DNA of 64,000 nt from Micromonospora coriariae (GTDB lineage: Bacteria; Actinomycetota; Actinomycetes; Mycobacteriales; Micromonosporaceae): positions 3,348,001 through 3,412,000 of the forward strand of contig NZ_LT607412.1 in NCBI RefSeq assembly GCF_900091455.1, in the 5' to 3' direction. Position numbers and translations under genes: made by a program. Under the pieces are notes generated by a model. That model did no database searches. It saw only the letters and a list, made by a program, of their open reading frames with translations, and had not been told where the DNA came from. Shown here piece after piece: positions 24,676 to 33,046 of the stretch. Position 1 is the stretch's first letter. The number at the start of each line of letters is the position of its first letter.

Positions 24676-25917
24676 CTAACGCAGGTGCCCGTTCCCGGTG
24701 ACCACGTACTTGGTGCTGGTCAGCTCGGGCAGGCCCATCGGGCCCCGGGCGTGCAGCTTCTGCGTCGAGATGCCGATCTCCGCGCCGAAGCCGAACTCGC
24801 CCCCGTCGGTGAACCGGGTCGAGGCGTTCACCATCACCGCCGCCGCGTCCACCCGGGCCACGAACTCGCGGGCCGCGCTCGCCGAGTCGGTGAGGATCGC
24901 CTCGGTGTGCCCGGTGCCGTACCGCCGGATGTGCGCGACCGCCGCGTCGAGCGAGTCGACGACCGCGACGGAGATGTCCGCCGAGAGGTACTCGGTGGCG
25001 TAGTCCTCCTCGGTGGCCGGAACCACGGCGGCGGAGTACGTGGCCACCTCGGGTGAGCCGTGCACGGTCACCCCCGCCTCGGCGAACGCGGCGAGCACCG
25101 GCGGCAGGAACGCGTCGGCGACGCCCGCGTGCACCAGCAGCGACTCGGCGGTGTTGCAGGTGGAGAGTCGCTGGGTCTTGGCGTTCAGCGTCACCGCGAC
25201 GGCCTGCGCCACGTCGGCGGCGGCATCGACGTAGACGTGGCAGTTGCCCACCCCCGTCTCGATCACCGGCACAGTCGACTCCTCGACAACGGTGCGGATC
25301 AGCGACGCGCCGCCACGCGGGATCAGCACGTCGACCAGCCCACGGGCGCGCATCAGCTCCTTGACCGACTCGCGGGAGCTGGCGTCGAGCAACTGCACCG
25401 CGTCGGCCGGCAACCCGGCCCCGGCGACCGCGTCGCGCAGCACCGCGACGAGCGCGGCGTTGGAGTGCGCGGCCGACGACGACCCGCGCAGCAGCGCCGC
25501 GTTGCCGGACTTCAGGCAGATCCCGGCCGCGTCCACTGTCACGTTGGGGCGCGCCTCGTAGATGATGCCGACCACCCCGAACGGCACCCGGATCTGGCGC
25601 AGCTCCAGCCCGTTGGGCAGGGTCGAGCCGCGGACCACCTCGCCGACCGGGTCGGGCAGGGCGGACATCTGGCGCAGCGCGTCGGCGATGCCGGCCACCC
25701 GCCCCGCGTCGAGGGCGAGCCGGTCCAGCACGGCCGCGCTCAGCCCGGCCTCCCGGCCGGCCGCCAGGTCCGTCGCGTTCGCGGCCAGGATCTCCGGGGT
25801 ACGCGCCACCAGCGCGTCGGCCATCGCGGCCAGCGCGGCGTCCTTGGCGGTACGCGTCGCCACGGCCAGCGTCTCCGCCGCCACCCGTGCCCGCCGGGCC
25901 TGCTCGCTCACGCTCAT
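24676..25917 (-). CDS. proA: Gamma-glutamyl phosphate reductase
   Basis: A 413-residue NADPH-dependent enzyme that reduces glutamyl-5-phosphate to glutamate-5-semialdehyde in proline synthesis. It has the aldehyde-dehydrogenase-like fold with the catalytic Cys in [14 protein letters not shown] (about residue 255), the family motif [31 protein letters not shown], and a C-terminus (GRGPMG-like [19 protein letters not shown]) typical of ProA. The ATG follows GAGGAG. It is the second gene of a proB-proA pair, separated from proB by a 65-base gap filled by a palindromic element. Confidence 0.95.
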   Translation of the reverse strand: MSVSEQARRARVAAETLAVATRTAKDAALAAMADALVARTPEILAANATDLAAGREAGLSAAVLDRLALDAGRVAGIADALRQMSALPDPVGEVVRGSTLPNGLELRQIRVPFGVVGIIYEARPNVTVDAAGICLKSGNAALLRGSSSAAHSNAALVAVLRDAVAGAGLPADAVQLLDASSRESVKELMRARGLVDVLIPRGGASLIRTVVEESTVPVIETGVGNCHVYVDAAADVAQAVAVTLNAKTQRLSTCNTAESLLVHAGVADAFLPPVLAAFAEAGVTVHGSPEVATYSAAVVPATEEDYATEYLSADISVAVVDSLDAAVAHIRRYGTGHTEAILTDSASAAREFVARVDAAAVMVNASTRFTDGGEFGFGAEIGISTQKLHARGPMGLPELTSTKYVVTGNGHLR

Positions 25918-25930
25918 CGGTCACTCCTCG

Positions 25931-25984
25931 CGTTAGGAAGGGCCCCTTGTACAACGCCAGGCGTTAACAAGGTGCCCCTGCTTA
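25931..25984. repeat. Imperfect palindromic element between proB and proA
   Basis: GTTAGGAAGGGCCCCTTGT on the left pairs imperfectly with the reverse complement of the right half (GGCGTTAACAAGGTGCCCC), with one indel. The right end supplies the TAA stop of proB. It resembles an interspersed palindrome I associate with Micromonospora genomes. In the proBA message it would form a hairpin between the two cistrons. Confidence 0.7.
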
Positions 25985-27091
25985 CAGCAGGACGAGGTCG
26001 TCGCGGTGGACGACCTCCCGCTCGTACGCCGGGCCGAGCGCCGCGGCGAGTTCGGAGGTGGAGCGACCGAGCAGCCCGGGCAGCTCCACCGCGTCGTAGT
26101 TGACCAGCCCGCGCGCGACCGGCGCGCCGCCGGCGTCCACCAGGTCGACCGGGTCCCCGGCGGTGAACGCCCCGTCCACCGCGGTGATGCCGGCCGGCAG
26201 CAGCGACTTGCGCCGCCCGACGACGGCGGCCACCGCGCCCGGGTCGAGGTGCAGCCGTCCCCGTGGCGAGGTGGCGTGGGCCAGCCAGAACAGTCGGGCC
26301 GCCGGGCGCTGCCGCTGCGGGTGGAACAGCGTGCCGACCGGTTCGCCGGCCAGCGCCGGGGCGGCCAGGTCGGCGCCGGTGAGGACCACCGGGATGCCGA
26401 AGCCGGTGGCGATCCGGGCCGCCTCGACCTTGGTCACCATGCCGCCGGTGCCGACCCCGGACCGCCCGGCCCCACCGATGGTGATCCCGGCGAGGTCCTT
26501 CTCGTCGCGGACCTCCGTGATCCGGGTGGAGTGCGGTCGGGCCGGGTCACCGGTCCAGAGCGCGTCCACGTCGGAGAGCAGCACCAGCAGGTCGGCGTGC
26601 ACGAGCGCGGCCACCAGGGCGGCCAGCCGGTCGTTGTCGCCGAACCGGATCTCCTCGGTGGCCACCGTGTCGTTCTCGTTGACGATCGGCACCGCGTGCA
26701 GGTCGAGCAGCTTGCGCAGGGTGCGGTACGCGTTGCGGTAGTGCGCCCGGCGGGTCACGTCGTCGACGGTGAGCAGCACCTGCCCGACGGTCAGCCCGTG
26801 CCGGGCGAAGGCCGCCGCGTACCGGCCGATCAGCAGGCCCTGACCGACGCTGGCGGCGGCCTGCTGGGTGGCCAGGTCGCGCGGGCGTCGGGTCAGCCCG
26901 AGTGGGGCCAGGCCGGCGGCGATCGCGCCCGAGGAGACGAGCACCACCTCGCGCCCCTCGGTGGCGAGCCGACCGAGGGTGTCGACCAGCGCGTCGACCC
27001 GCTCGTCGGCCAGGCCGCCGGTGGCGGTGGTCAACGAGGAGGAACCAATCTTGACGACGACCCGCCGGGCCGCCGTGACTGCGTCGCGCAC
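25982..27091 (-). CDS. proB: Glutamate 5-kinase
   Basis: A 369-residue kinase for the first step of proline synthesis, ATP-dependent phosphorylation of glutamate. The amino-acid-kinase domain shows VVKIGSSSLT at the N-terminus, LVSSGAIAAGL, VNENDTVATEEIRFGDND and GTGGMVTKVEAARIA. A PUA-type domain follows from about residue 275 (HLDPGAVAAVVGRRKSLLPAGI). The start GTG is chosen because the family begins here and CAGAAT lies six bases upstream; the frame is open for 113 further codons. It is divergent from the alkyltransferase-like gene and upstream of proA. Confidence 0.94.
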   Translation of the reverse strand: MRDAVTAARRVVVKIGSSSLTTATGGLADERVDALVDTLGRLATEGREVVLVSSGAIAAGLAPLGLTRRPRDLATQQAAASVGQGLLIGRYAAAFARHGLTVGQVLLTVDDVTRRAHYRNAYRTLRKLLDLHAVPIVNENDTVATEEIRFGDNDRLAALVAALVHADLLVLLSDVDALWTGDPARPHSTRITEVRDEKDLAGITIGGAGRSGVGTGGMVTKVEAARIATGFGIPVVLTGADLAAPALAGEPVGTLFHPQRQRPAARLFWLAHATSPRGRLHLDPGAVAAVVGRRKSLLPAGITAVDGAFTAGDPVDLVDAGGAPVARGLVNYDAVELPGLLGRSTSELAAALGPAYEREVVHRDDLVLL

Positions 27092-27097
27092 CCGCCC

Positions 27098-27144
27098 ATT
27101 CTGCGTGGTCGGTGCGGCGCGGCCCGGTTGCGTTCCCATATCGT
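27098..27144. promoter_or_regulatory. Divergent leaderless-type promoters of proB and the ATL gene
   Basis: On the minus strand CAGAAT (27103-27098) is six bases before proB GTG 27091. On the plus strand TATCGT (27139-27144) is eight bases before GTG 27153. Confidence 0.45.
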
Positions 27145-27152
27145 GGCCGACT

Positions 27153-27467
27153 GTGACACCTGACGAGTACGTCGAGGCGGTCCTCGACCTGGTCGAGCGG
27201 ATTCCGGAGGGCCGGGTGATGTCGTACGGCGCGGTCGCCGACGCGCTCGCCGAACGCTCCGGCCGCGCCTCGGCCCGGCTGGTGGGCAGCATCATGGCCC
27301 GGCACGGCGGCTCGGTGCCCTGGCACCGGGTGGTCACCTCCGCGGGCCGGCTGCCCCCGGGGCACGAGCGGGAGGCGCGGGCCCGGCTGCGGGCCGAGGG
27401 GGCACCGCTGCGCGGTGCGGGAGTGGACATCCGGGTGGCGGGTTGGTCGCCGGAGGAGGGGATGTGA
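27153..27467 (+). CDS. Alkyltransferase-like protein (MGMT-family DNA-binding protein)
   Basis: A 104-residue single-domain relative of O6-alkylguanine-DNA methyltransferase. It has the helix-turn-helix and minor-groove Arg region (GRVMSYGAVADALAERSGRASARLVGSIMA). The alkyl-acceptor site reads VPWHRVV rather than PCHRV, so the catalytic Cys is Trp. This is the hallmark of the ATL family, which binds alkylated guanines and hands them to nucleotide excision repair instead of repairing them directly. The N-terminal Ada/MGMT domain is absent, as expected for ATL. Confidence 0.9.
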   Translation: MTPDEYVEAVLDLVERIPEGRVMSYGAVADALAERSGRASARLVGSIMARHGGSVPWHRVVTSAGRLPPGHEREARARLRAEGAPLRGAGVDIRVAGWSPEEGM

Positions 27468-27485
27468 CCCGCGCCATAACGTGAG

Positions 27486-27491
27486 TAACAT
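27486..27491 (+). promoter_or_regulatory. Leaderless-type -10 element TAACAT
   Basis: TAACAT lies eight bases before the ATG of the MFS gene (27500). Confidence 0.45.
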
Positions 27492-27499
27492 TCGGCCCC

Positions 27500-28909
27500 A
27501 TGAACCCGCCGCCGGGTGATGCCGGCTCACCAGCCGCCGGCCCGCTACCCCGGCCGGTGCACGCCGGGTACGCGCTCGGCTCCCTGGCCACCGGCGCGTT
27601 CGGCACAGTGCCCGGGCTGCTGCTGCTGCCGTACCTGACCGACACGCTGGGTGTGGCCGCCGGGGTGGCCGCCCTGCTGGTGCTGCTGCCCAAGGCATGG
27701 GACGTGCTGGTCAACCCCGTCGCCGGCCGGATCTCCGACCGCACCCGGTCACGCTGGGGTGCCCGCCGCCCGTACCTGCTCATCGCCGGTCTCGCGCTCG
27801 CCGTGCTCTTCGCGGCCATCTTCGCCGCGCCCTTCGACGGTGGTCCCGCGGCGGCGGCGTACGTGGCGTTCGCCTTCCTGGCCACCGCCACCGCGTTCGC
27901 CTTCTTCCAGGTGCCGTACGTGGCGATGCCGGCCGAGCTGACCGACGACTACACCGAGCGCACCCGGTTGATGACCTGGCGGATCGCCGTGCTGGCGCTG
28001 GCCATCCTGGTCTCCGGCGCGGTCGCCCCGCTGGTGGTGACCGCCGGCGGCGACGGGGTGCCCGGGCACCGGTGGATGGGGTTGTTCGTGGCGGTGCTGA
28101 TCGCCCTCGGCGCCGTCGGCGCGTTCCTCGGCACCCGGTCCGCGCCGACCGGCACGGTGGGCGGCAGCGAGCCGACACTGCGCGCCCAGCTCGCCGTCGC
28201 CGGTGCCAACCGGCCGTTCCGGGCGCTGCTGATCTGCTTCGTGGTGCAGTCCGCCGGGGTGGCGACCATCCTGGCCGGGGTCAACTACTTCGCCGGGCAG
28301 ATCCTGCGCGACGAGCAGAGCGGCCCGACGTTGCTCTTCGTCTGCTTCGTCGGACCGGCGCTGCTGGTGATGCCGGTCTGGACCCGGGTCGGCGCCTGGC
28401 TGGGCAAGCGGGCCGCCCTGGCCGCCGCCGCGCTGATCCTCGCCGCCGGTGCGCTCGCCCTGGTCGCCGCGCCGGTGCTGCCGGCGGTCGCGGTCTACCT
28501 GCTGGTCGCGGTGATCGGCGTCGGGTACGCCGGGCAGCAGGTGTTCGCACTGGCCATGCTGCCGGACTGCATCGCGTACGACACCGCGCGCACCGGCCGG
28601 CGGCAGGCGGGTGTGTTCACCGGCCTCTGGACCGCAGGGGAGACCTTCGGTCTGGCCCTCGGCCCGGGCATCTACGGTCTGGTGCTCCAGCTGTCCGGCT
28701 ACGTCTCCTCCGACACCGGCACCGCCGCCGCGCAGTCCGACCTGGCCCGCCTGGGCGTCCTGCTCGGCTTCACCGTCCTACCGGCCCTCCTGGTGGGCCC
28801 GCCGATCCTCCTGCTGCGCCGCTACACCCTCACCCCCGCCGTCCTGGCCGCCGCCGCCCACCACCACCGCGTCGATCATGGCGTTGTGGTGGGGGACGAG
28901 AGCCGCTGA
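27500..28909 (+). CDS. MFS transporter, GPH (glycoside-cation symporter) type
   Basis: A 469-residue membrane protein with twelve predicted helices. The N-terminal KAWDVLVNPVAGRISDRTRSRWGARRPYLL is the signature loop of the GPH/MFS_2 family, which imports melibiose, xylosides or glucuronides with a cation. The matching loop in the second half (AMLPDCIAYDTARTGRRQAGVFTGLW) is also present. No glycosidase gene adjoins, so the substrate is open; some relatives act as exporters. The last codons (DHGVVVGDESR) are encoded by the left arm of a palindromic element, so the C-terminus may have been rewritten by its insertion. Confidence 0.88.
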   Translation: MNPPPGDAGSPAAGPLPRPVHAGYALGSLATGAFGTVPGLLLLPYLTDTLGVAAGVAALLVLLPKAWDVLVNPVAGRISDRTRSRWGARRPYLLIAGLALAVLFAAIFAAPFDGGPAAAAYVAFAFLATATAFAFFQVPYVAMPAELTDDYTERTRLMTWRIAVLALAILVSGAVAPLVVTAGGDGVPGHRWMGLFVAVLIALGAVGAFLGTRSAPTGTVGGSEPTLRAQLAVAGANRPFRALLICFVVQSAGVATILAGVNYFAGQILRDEQSGPTLLFVCFVGPALLVMPVWTRVGAWLGKRAALAAAALILAAGALALVAAPVLPAVAVYLLVAVIGVGYAGQQVFALAMLPDCIAYDTARTGRRQAGVFTGLWTAGETFGLALGPGIYGLVLQLSGYVSSDTGTAAAQSDLARLGVLLGFTVLPALLVGPPILLLRRYTLTPAVLAAAAHHHRVDHGVVVGDESR

Positions 28910-28945
28910 CAACCACAAGAAGGGCACCACGAGTCCATGATCGAC
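28871..28945. repeat. Imperfect palindromic element spanning an intergenic junction
   Basis: Arms 28871-28891 and 28925-28945 match at 17 of 21 positions (both begin GTCGATCATGG when read inwards). The element belongs to the GTCGATCATG-type family seen at 5562 and 9878 but has a different inner half (GTGGTG). Its left arm lies in the MFS reading frame and its right arm supplies the ATG and first codons of the decarboxylase. Confidence 0.65.
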
Positions 28946-30430
28946 GAGAACGGGGTTGCGGCGGAGGCCGTGCTCGCGGAAATTCGCGCGCTTCGGGCGA
29001 TGGACCGGCCTACGCACGGCGGGCGGCTGTTCGCGTACGTGTACGACCCGGCGGTGCCGGGGCTGGACGAGCTGGCGGCCGCCGCGCACCGCGAGAGCGC
29101 CCACGTCAACGGGTTGGACCCGACAGCGTTCCCGTCCCTGCTGGCCATGGAGAACGCGCTGGTCGCCGCAGCCGGCCGGGTGCTCGGCGGTGGGCCGGGC
29201 ACGACCGCCCCGGACGTCGTCGGCAGCGTCACCAGCGGCGGTACCGAGTCGCTGATCCTCGCGGTCAAGGCGGCCCGGGACGCCCACCCGGAGCAGGCCG
29301 CACCCCGGATCGTGGTGCCGGCGAGCGCGCACGCGGCGTTCGCCAAGGCGGCGCACTACCTGCGGGTGGCGCTCGACGTTGTGCCGGTCTCCCCGGACAC
29401 GCTGCGCCCCGACCCGGCCGCGATGGCCGCGGCGATCCGCCCGGAGACGGTGCTGGTGGCCTGCTCCGCGCCGTCGTACGCGCACGGCGTGGTGGACCCG
29501 GTCGAGGAGATCGCCGCCGCAGCGGCCCGCGCCGGGGTGCGCTGCCACGTGGACGCCTGCTTCGGCGGCTGGACCCTGCCGTACCTGCGCCGTCTCGGTG
29601 AGCCGGTGCCGCCGTTCGACTTCGCGGTACCCGGCGTCACCTCCATCTCGGTGGACCTGCACAAGTACGCGTACGCCCCGAAGGGGGTGTCGGTGCTGCT
29701 GCACCGCGATGCCTCACTGCGCGCCCCGCAGTACTTCGCGTACGCGGACTGGCCCGGCTACACGATGATCAATCCGGTGATCGCGTCCACCCGCTCGGGC
29801 GGGCCGATCGCCGCCGCGTACGCGACCCTGCGGCACCTCGGCGACGCCGGTTATCTGGCGTTGGCCGAGCGCACCCGGGACGCGGTGGCCGGGCTGGCCG
29901 CCGCCGTGCGTGGCGTCGACGGGCTGCGGCTGATGGCCGAGCCGGAGTCGACAGTGGTCTGCTTCACCGCCACCGAGGGCGGCCCGGACCTGTTCGTCCT
30001 GGTCGACGAGCTGACGGCGCGCGGCTGGCACACCCAGCCCCAGCTGTCGTACGCCGGTCTGCCGGCCAGCGTGCACCTCACGGTGACCGCCGCGGTCGCG
30101 CCCCGGGTGCCCGAGTTCGGGCCGGACCTGAGCGAGGCGGTGGCGGCGGCGCGGGCGGCCGGACCGGTCGCGCTGCCCGCGGAACTGGCCGCCCTGGCCG
30201 GCGCCCTCACCCCGGACGCGTTGACCCCGGAGCTGGTGGCGGGTCTGGCCGCCGGGCTGGGCCTGGGCGCCGGACCGGCCGCCGGTTCCGGCCCGGATGG
30301 CGCATCGAGCGCCGCGCCGCTGCCGGAGCGGATGGCGCTGGTGAACACGTTGCTCGACGCCGCGCCGCCCGCTCTGCGCGAGCGGCTGCTTGTGGAGTTC
30401 GTCGGCCTGCTGCAACGTCCGTCCTGGTGA
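28937..30430 (+). CDS. PLP-dependent decarboxylase / sphingosine-1-phosphate lyase-like enzyme
   Basis: A 497-residue fold-type I PLP enzyme of the group II decarboxylase and S1P-lyase kind. Features are TSGGTESLILAVKAARD (phosphate site, about 99-115), PASAHAAFAKAAHYL, HVDACFGGWTLP (PLP-stacking Asp and Ala), and the Schiff-base lysine in SVDLHKYAYAPKGVSVLL near 241. The S1P-lyase-like CFGGW and KYAYAPKG suggest a bond-cleaving or decarboxylating role on an amine or phospho-amine; the substrate is unknown. The ATG lies in a palindromic element. The 3' end (FVGLLQRPSW) is repeated near 33104. Confidence 0.8.
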   Translation: MIDENGVAAEAVLAEIRALRAMDRPTHGGRLFAYVYDPAVPGLDELAAAAHRESAHVNGLDPTAFPSLLAMENALVAAAGRVLGGGPGTTAPDVVGSVTSGGTESLILAVKAARDAHPEQAAPRIVVPASAHAAFAKAAHYLRVALDVVPVSPDTLRPDPAAMAAAIRPETVLVACSAPSYAHGVVDPVEEIAAAAARAGVRCHVDACFGGWTLPYLRRLGEPVPPFDFAVPGVTSISVDLHKYAYAPKGVSVLLHRDASLRAPQYFAYADWPGYTMINPVIASTRSGGPIAAAYATLRHLGDAGYLALAERTRDAVAGLAAAVRGVDGLRLMAEPESTVVCFTATEGGPDLFVLVDELTARGWHTQPQLSYAGLPASVHLTVTAAVAPRVPEFGPDLSEAVAAARAAGPVALPAELAALAGALTPDALTPELVAGLAAGLGLGAGPAAGSGPDGASSAAPLPERMALVNTLLDAAPPALRERLLVEFVGLLQRPSW

Positions 30431-30448
30431 CCGGTGGGGTGGCGGCCA
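30397..30448 (+). repeat. 52-nt direct repeat, copy 1 (end of decarboxylase plus terminator stem)
   Basis: It begins GTTCGTCGGCCTGCTGC and ends GGTGGGGTGGCGGCCA. It matches 33104-33155 at 50 of 52 positions. It covers the last ten codons of the decarboxylase and the rising arm of its terminator. Confidence 0.92.
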
Positions 30449-30459
30449 TCCGCCACCCC
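30436..30459 (+). terminator. Terminator of the decarboxylase gene
   Basis: A perfect 10-bp stem GGGGTGGCGG / CCGCCACCCC with a four-base loop, six bases after the stop. Confidence 0.75.
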
Positions 30460-30534
30460 GGATGGATCAGGCGCAGGCCGGTGAAGGCTCCGGCCGGTCC
30501 CGCGCCACCGGAGGACTTCCGGCGGCGGGGCCGC

Positions 30535-31380
30535 TCATCTGGCGGGCAGCTTGAAGTCGGTACGGGCCGTGTTGTCGTCGGACGAGCGGTCGGCCGGGAA
30601 GCTTCCGCTCACGTTGGCCCGCACGGTGAGCGCACAGCCGGTGAGGGTCCGTGCCGGCCCGCCCGGGGCGATGTTCACCGTGACGCCGATCCGGTACGAC
30701 CGGGTACCGCCGGAGGGAATCGGCCCGTCGCCGGTGCAGAACATCGTCTTGAGGTCGTCAGTCTGGCCCTGATTGAAGCAGCCACCGATGTTCGTGCCAT
30801 TCAGGTCGATCGTCGCCTCGACGGGCAGCACCACGATCAGATCGCCAGCGTCGTATGCCCTGGTGCCGGCGTTGCCCATCGTGATGGTGAGTGATCCGGT
30901 GTAGCCGGCGTCGGACGGCCGCAGGGTGAGGGTGCGGGGGGCGCTGATCGACAGGTCGATGTACCGAGTCGAGGTCGGCGCGCGGGTGGGGCGGGAGCTG
31001 GTCGAGCCGGTCGCCGTGGGGGTGGGGGACGGCGTCGCACTCGGCGTTGCCGAACGGCTCGGCGGGCGCGTCGACGATTCGCTGGGTGTGGCGCCCGACG
31101 GGCTGGTCGGCAGGACCGAAGGGAGATCGGTAGCTGGCGGGCTGGCGATGACACCGGTGGGGGGTGGAGCGGCCAAGGGCCGGACCAGGCTCACCCCGCC
31201 GATTGCGGCGGCGACCACCGCAGCGGCGACCCCCGGGATCACAGCCCGGTTCCGAAGCCGGCGGTACGCCCGTCGACGCGGCACGTCCGGATCGGGCTCG
31301 GCGACCTGCCGGAGGCTGACGGTGTTCAGCTCGCCGAAGGCGGCCGACAACCGATCCGCTCGCTCGTTGCGCTGTTCCAT
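30535..31380 (-). CDS. Single-pass anti-sigma-like protein with extracellular beta-rich domain (copy 1)
   Basis: A 281-residue protein whose ATG directly follows the sigma gene stop (TAGATG). Order: a 45-residue cytoplasmic segment with a Pro/Arg-rich end (DPDVPRRRAYRRLRNR); one membrane helix (about 47-67, VIPGVAAAVVAAAIGGVSLV); a 60-residue Ser/Thr/Pro linker; and an extracellular domain of about 135 residues (RTLTLRPSDAGYTGSLTITM, then two Cys, GPIPSGG, and terminal SSDDNTARTDF). There is no zinc-type HxxxCxxC anti-sigma motif. Position and topology suggest it holds the sigma factor at the membrane and senses an outside signal. The domain resembles those of the genes at 32038 and 33177. 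Confidence 0.75.
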   Translation of the reverse strand: MEQRNERADRLSAAFGELNTVSLRQVAEPDPDVPRRRAYRRLRNRAVIPGVAAAVVAAAIGGVSLVRPLAAPPPTGVIASPPATDLPSVLPTSPSGATPSESSTRPPSRSATPSATPSPTPTATGSTSSRPTRAPTSTRYIDLSISAPRTLTLRPSDAGYTGSLTITMGNAGTRAYDAGDLIVVLPVEATIDLNGTNIGGCFNQGQTDDLKTMFCTGDGPIPSGGTRSYRIGVTVNIAPGGPARTLTGCALTVRANVSGSFPADRSSDDNTARTDFKLPAR

Positions 31381-31926
31381 CTAGTCCGCCCTCCTTTCGG
31401 TCGGGTTGTCGACCGTCGCGCGTTCGCGGTCGATCGGCTCGGGTTCGTGCTCAGCCAGGCAGTCGGCCAGTGTTGCCCGGGCTCGGTGGAGCCAGGACTT
31501 GACCGTGCCGGGGGCCACCTCGCAGTCCTCGGCGATCTCACCGACGGTCAGCCCGGCCAGGTAGTGCAGGACCACCGCACGCCGATGGTTGACCGGCAGG
31601 GTGGCCAGGGCGGCGGCGAGCACCACCCGGTCCGGACCGGGCCCGTTCACCACCTCCACCCGCTGCCGAAGGCTGAACAGCCGGGCGGTGCGCAGGCGGT
31701 GCCATCGGTTGATCGCGATGTTCCAGGCGACCCGGCGGACCCAGGCCACCGGATCGTCGTACCGGGAGATCCGGTGCCAACGGGGCCAGGCCCGACTGAA
31801 CGCCTCCTGCACCAGGTCCTGCGCTTCGCTCATGTCGCCGACGAACGCGAAAAGCTGGACCACCAGCGGCTGGAAGTGTCGTCGGTAGACCTCGTCGAAG
31901 GCGGGGCCGTCGTCGTGCGCGGCCAT
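31381..31926 (-). CDS. SigE-family (ECF-type) RNA polymerase sigma factor, copy 1
   Basis: A 181-residue alternative sigma factor. Region 2: FDEVYRRHFQPLVVQLFAFVGDMSEAQDLVQEAF, with WPRWHRISRYDDPVAWVRRVAWN for -10 binding. Region 4: LPVNHRRAVVLHYLAGLTVGEIAEDCEVAPGTVKSWLHRARATL. The ATG at 31926 was chosen from the family start, with GAGGTGAG upstream. The frame extends 32 codons further, but that stretch is Pro/Arg-rich and non-homologous. It abuts the anti-sigma-like gene without a gap. It is clearly paralogous to the sigma gene at 34393. Confidence 0.9.
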   Translation of the reverse strand: MAAHDDGPAFDEVYRRHFQPLVVQLFAFVGDMSEAQDLVQEAFSRAWPRWHRISRYDDPVAWVRRVAWNIAINRWHRLRTARLFSLRQRVEVVNGPGPDRVVLAAALATLPVNHRRAVVLHYLAGLTVGEIAEDCEVAPGTVKSWLHRARATLADCLAEHEPEPIDRERATVDNPTERRAD

Positions 31927-31988
31927 CCCGCTCACCTCGATGTGCAGACGGGCGGGGGGCGGCGCGCGGATCCGGTGAGGTGGGCGTA

Positions 31989-32016
31989 CGCGGCCGCCGG
32001 TACTCCGGCGGCCGCG
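31989..32016 (-). terminator. Strong hairpin between the secreted protein gene and sigma copy 1
   Basis: A perfect 12-bp stem CGCGGCCGCCGG / CCGGCGGCCGCG with a TACT loop, 22 bases after the stop of the secreted protein gene and 63 bases before the sigma ATG. It may set the ratio of secreted protein to sigma factor if they share a message. Confidence 0.65.
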
Positions 32017-32037
32017 CCCCAACCGATGACATCTCCG

Positions 32038-32955
32038 TCAGCCGGCGGTGACGTCGAAGCTGGCGGTGTTGTCGGCCTCGTCGATGTCGGTCAGCACATC
32101 GCCCCAGCCGAAGGTGGCGTTCAGCAGCACCGAGCCAGTGCCGAGGGCTCCGGGGGACACCTCGGCGGGCGCCCGGATCAACAGGGAAACCTCTCGTTCC
32201 TCGCCCGGCATGAACACGCCGCCGGCCACCAGGCAACTCGCCGTGCAGGCCTCGATGGGCTCGATGCCGACGATCTCGACCCCGCTGGGTAGCGTCGGCG
32301 TGAGCCAGTACCCGTCGTGCGGCGCGTCACCGGCGACCCGGATGGTCACCGGCACCCGGCCGAGCCAGCTCCCGTCTTCCTGACGCGTCAGGGCGGCGGG
32401 GCCGGCGGCAACCGCCGCGTCGGTGCTCGTGTCCCGTACGTACGATCGAGGGGCGCGCAGCGAGCCGGTTGTCGCGCGGAACAGCGCGGCGAAGGTGGCC
32501 GTGTCGTTCTTCGGGTTCCGGTCCCCGGTCGTGACGCCGATCTGCCCACCAGGGGTGATCATCGGGTACGTCCGGGTGGTGGTGAACACCTGGAAGTCGA
32601 CGGTGAACCTCCGCCGCTCGCCCCGTTGCAGCGGGCCACCAGGGACCTGGCAGTAGATCGTCCGGGCTGGCTGGGCCACGCCGTAGGAGCAGGGGTCTGC
32701 CGGGTCCAGTCCGGCGAAGGCGCCAGGGACCGGCTCGGTGATCGTCAGGTCGAGGTAGGACGCCTCGGGGCCGCGATAGGTGACGGTCACCGGAAGGCTG
32801 CCCGCGTACCCCCGGTCGGTCGGCTCGAGCACCAGCCGCCCGACGGAGATCGCCGTGTCGCGTGGGGCGGCGACGGCCGTCCCGGGCAGACCGGTCAGCG
32901 CAACCGCCGCGCCCAGGGCGCCGGCCACCAGTCTGCGGGTCATGGTTCTGGTCAT
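32038..32955 (-). CDS. Secreted protein with two beta-rich modules, associated with the sigma locus
   Basis: A 305-residue exported protein. Its signal peptide (MTRRLVAGALGAAVALTGLPGTAVAA; ATGs at codons 1 and 5 are both possible) is cleaved after AVAA. The first module (about 35-165) has LVLEPTDRGYAGSLPVTV, two Cys and GPLQRGE, and ends DRNPKNDTATF. The second (about 170-305) repeats the pattern, with two Cys in CTASC and ending DIDEADNTASFDV. Both resemble the extracellular parts of the two anti-sigma-like proteins. CARDB- or DUF11-like repeats are the nearest fold I can suggest. It could be a signal, ligand or surface partner. It is preceded by a GCAACC-N17-GTGTC promoter. Confidence 0.75.
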   Translation of the reverse strand: MTRTMTRRLVAGALGAAVALTGLPGTAVAAPRDTAISVGRLVLEPTDRGYAGSLPVTVTYRGPEASYLDLTITEPVPGAFAGLDPADPCSYGVAQPARTIYCQVPGGPLQRGERRRFTVDFQVFTTTRTYPMITPGGQIGVTTGDRNPKNDTATFAALFRATTGSLRAPRSYVRDTSTDAAVAAGPAALTRQEDGSWLGRVPVTIRVAGDAPHDGYWLTPTLPSGVEIVGIEPIEACTASCLVAGGVFMPGEEREVSLLIRAPAEVSPGALGTGSVLLNATFGWGDVLTDIDEADNTASFDVTAG

Positions 32956-33018
32956 CTTCGTTGCTCCGTTCCCCGTCGTGCCGCCCTCCGTTCACCCGGG
33001 TGGCGGTGATGCGAGCAA

Positions 33019-33046
33019 GACACCTGAAGCGACCCACGACGGTTGC
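33019..33046 (-). promoter_or_regulatory. ECF-type promoter of the secreted protein gene
   Basis: On the minus strand GCAACC (33046-33041), a 17-base spacer, then GTGTC (33023-33019); the ATG is 63 bases further. The same pair with the same spacer precedes sigma copy 2. Confidence 0.6.
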
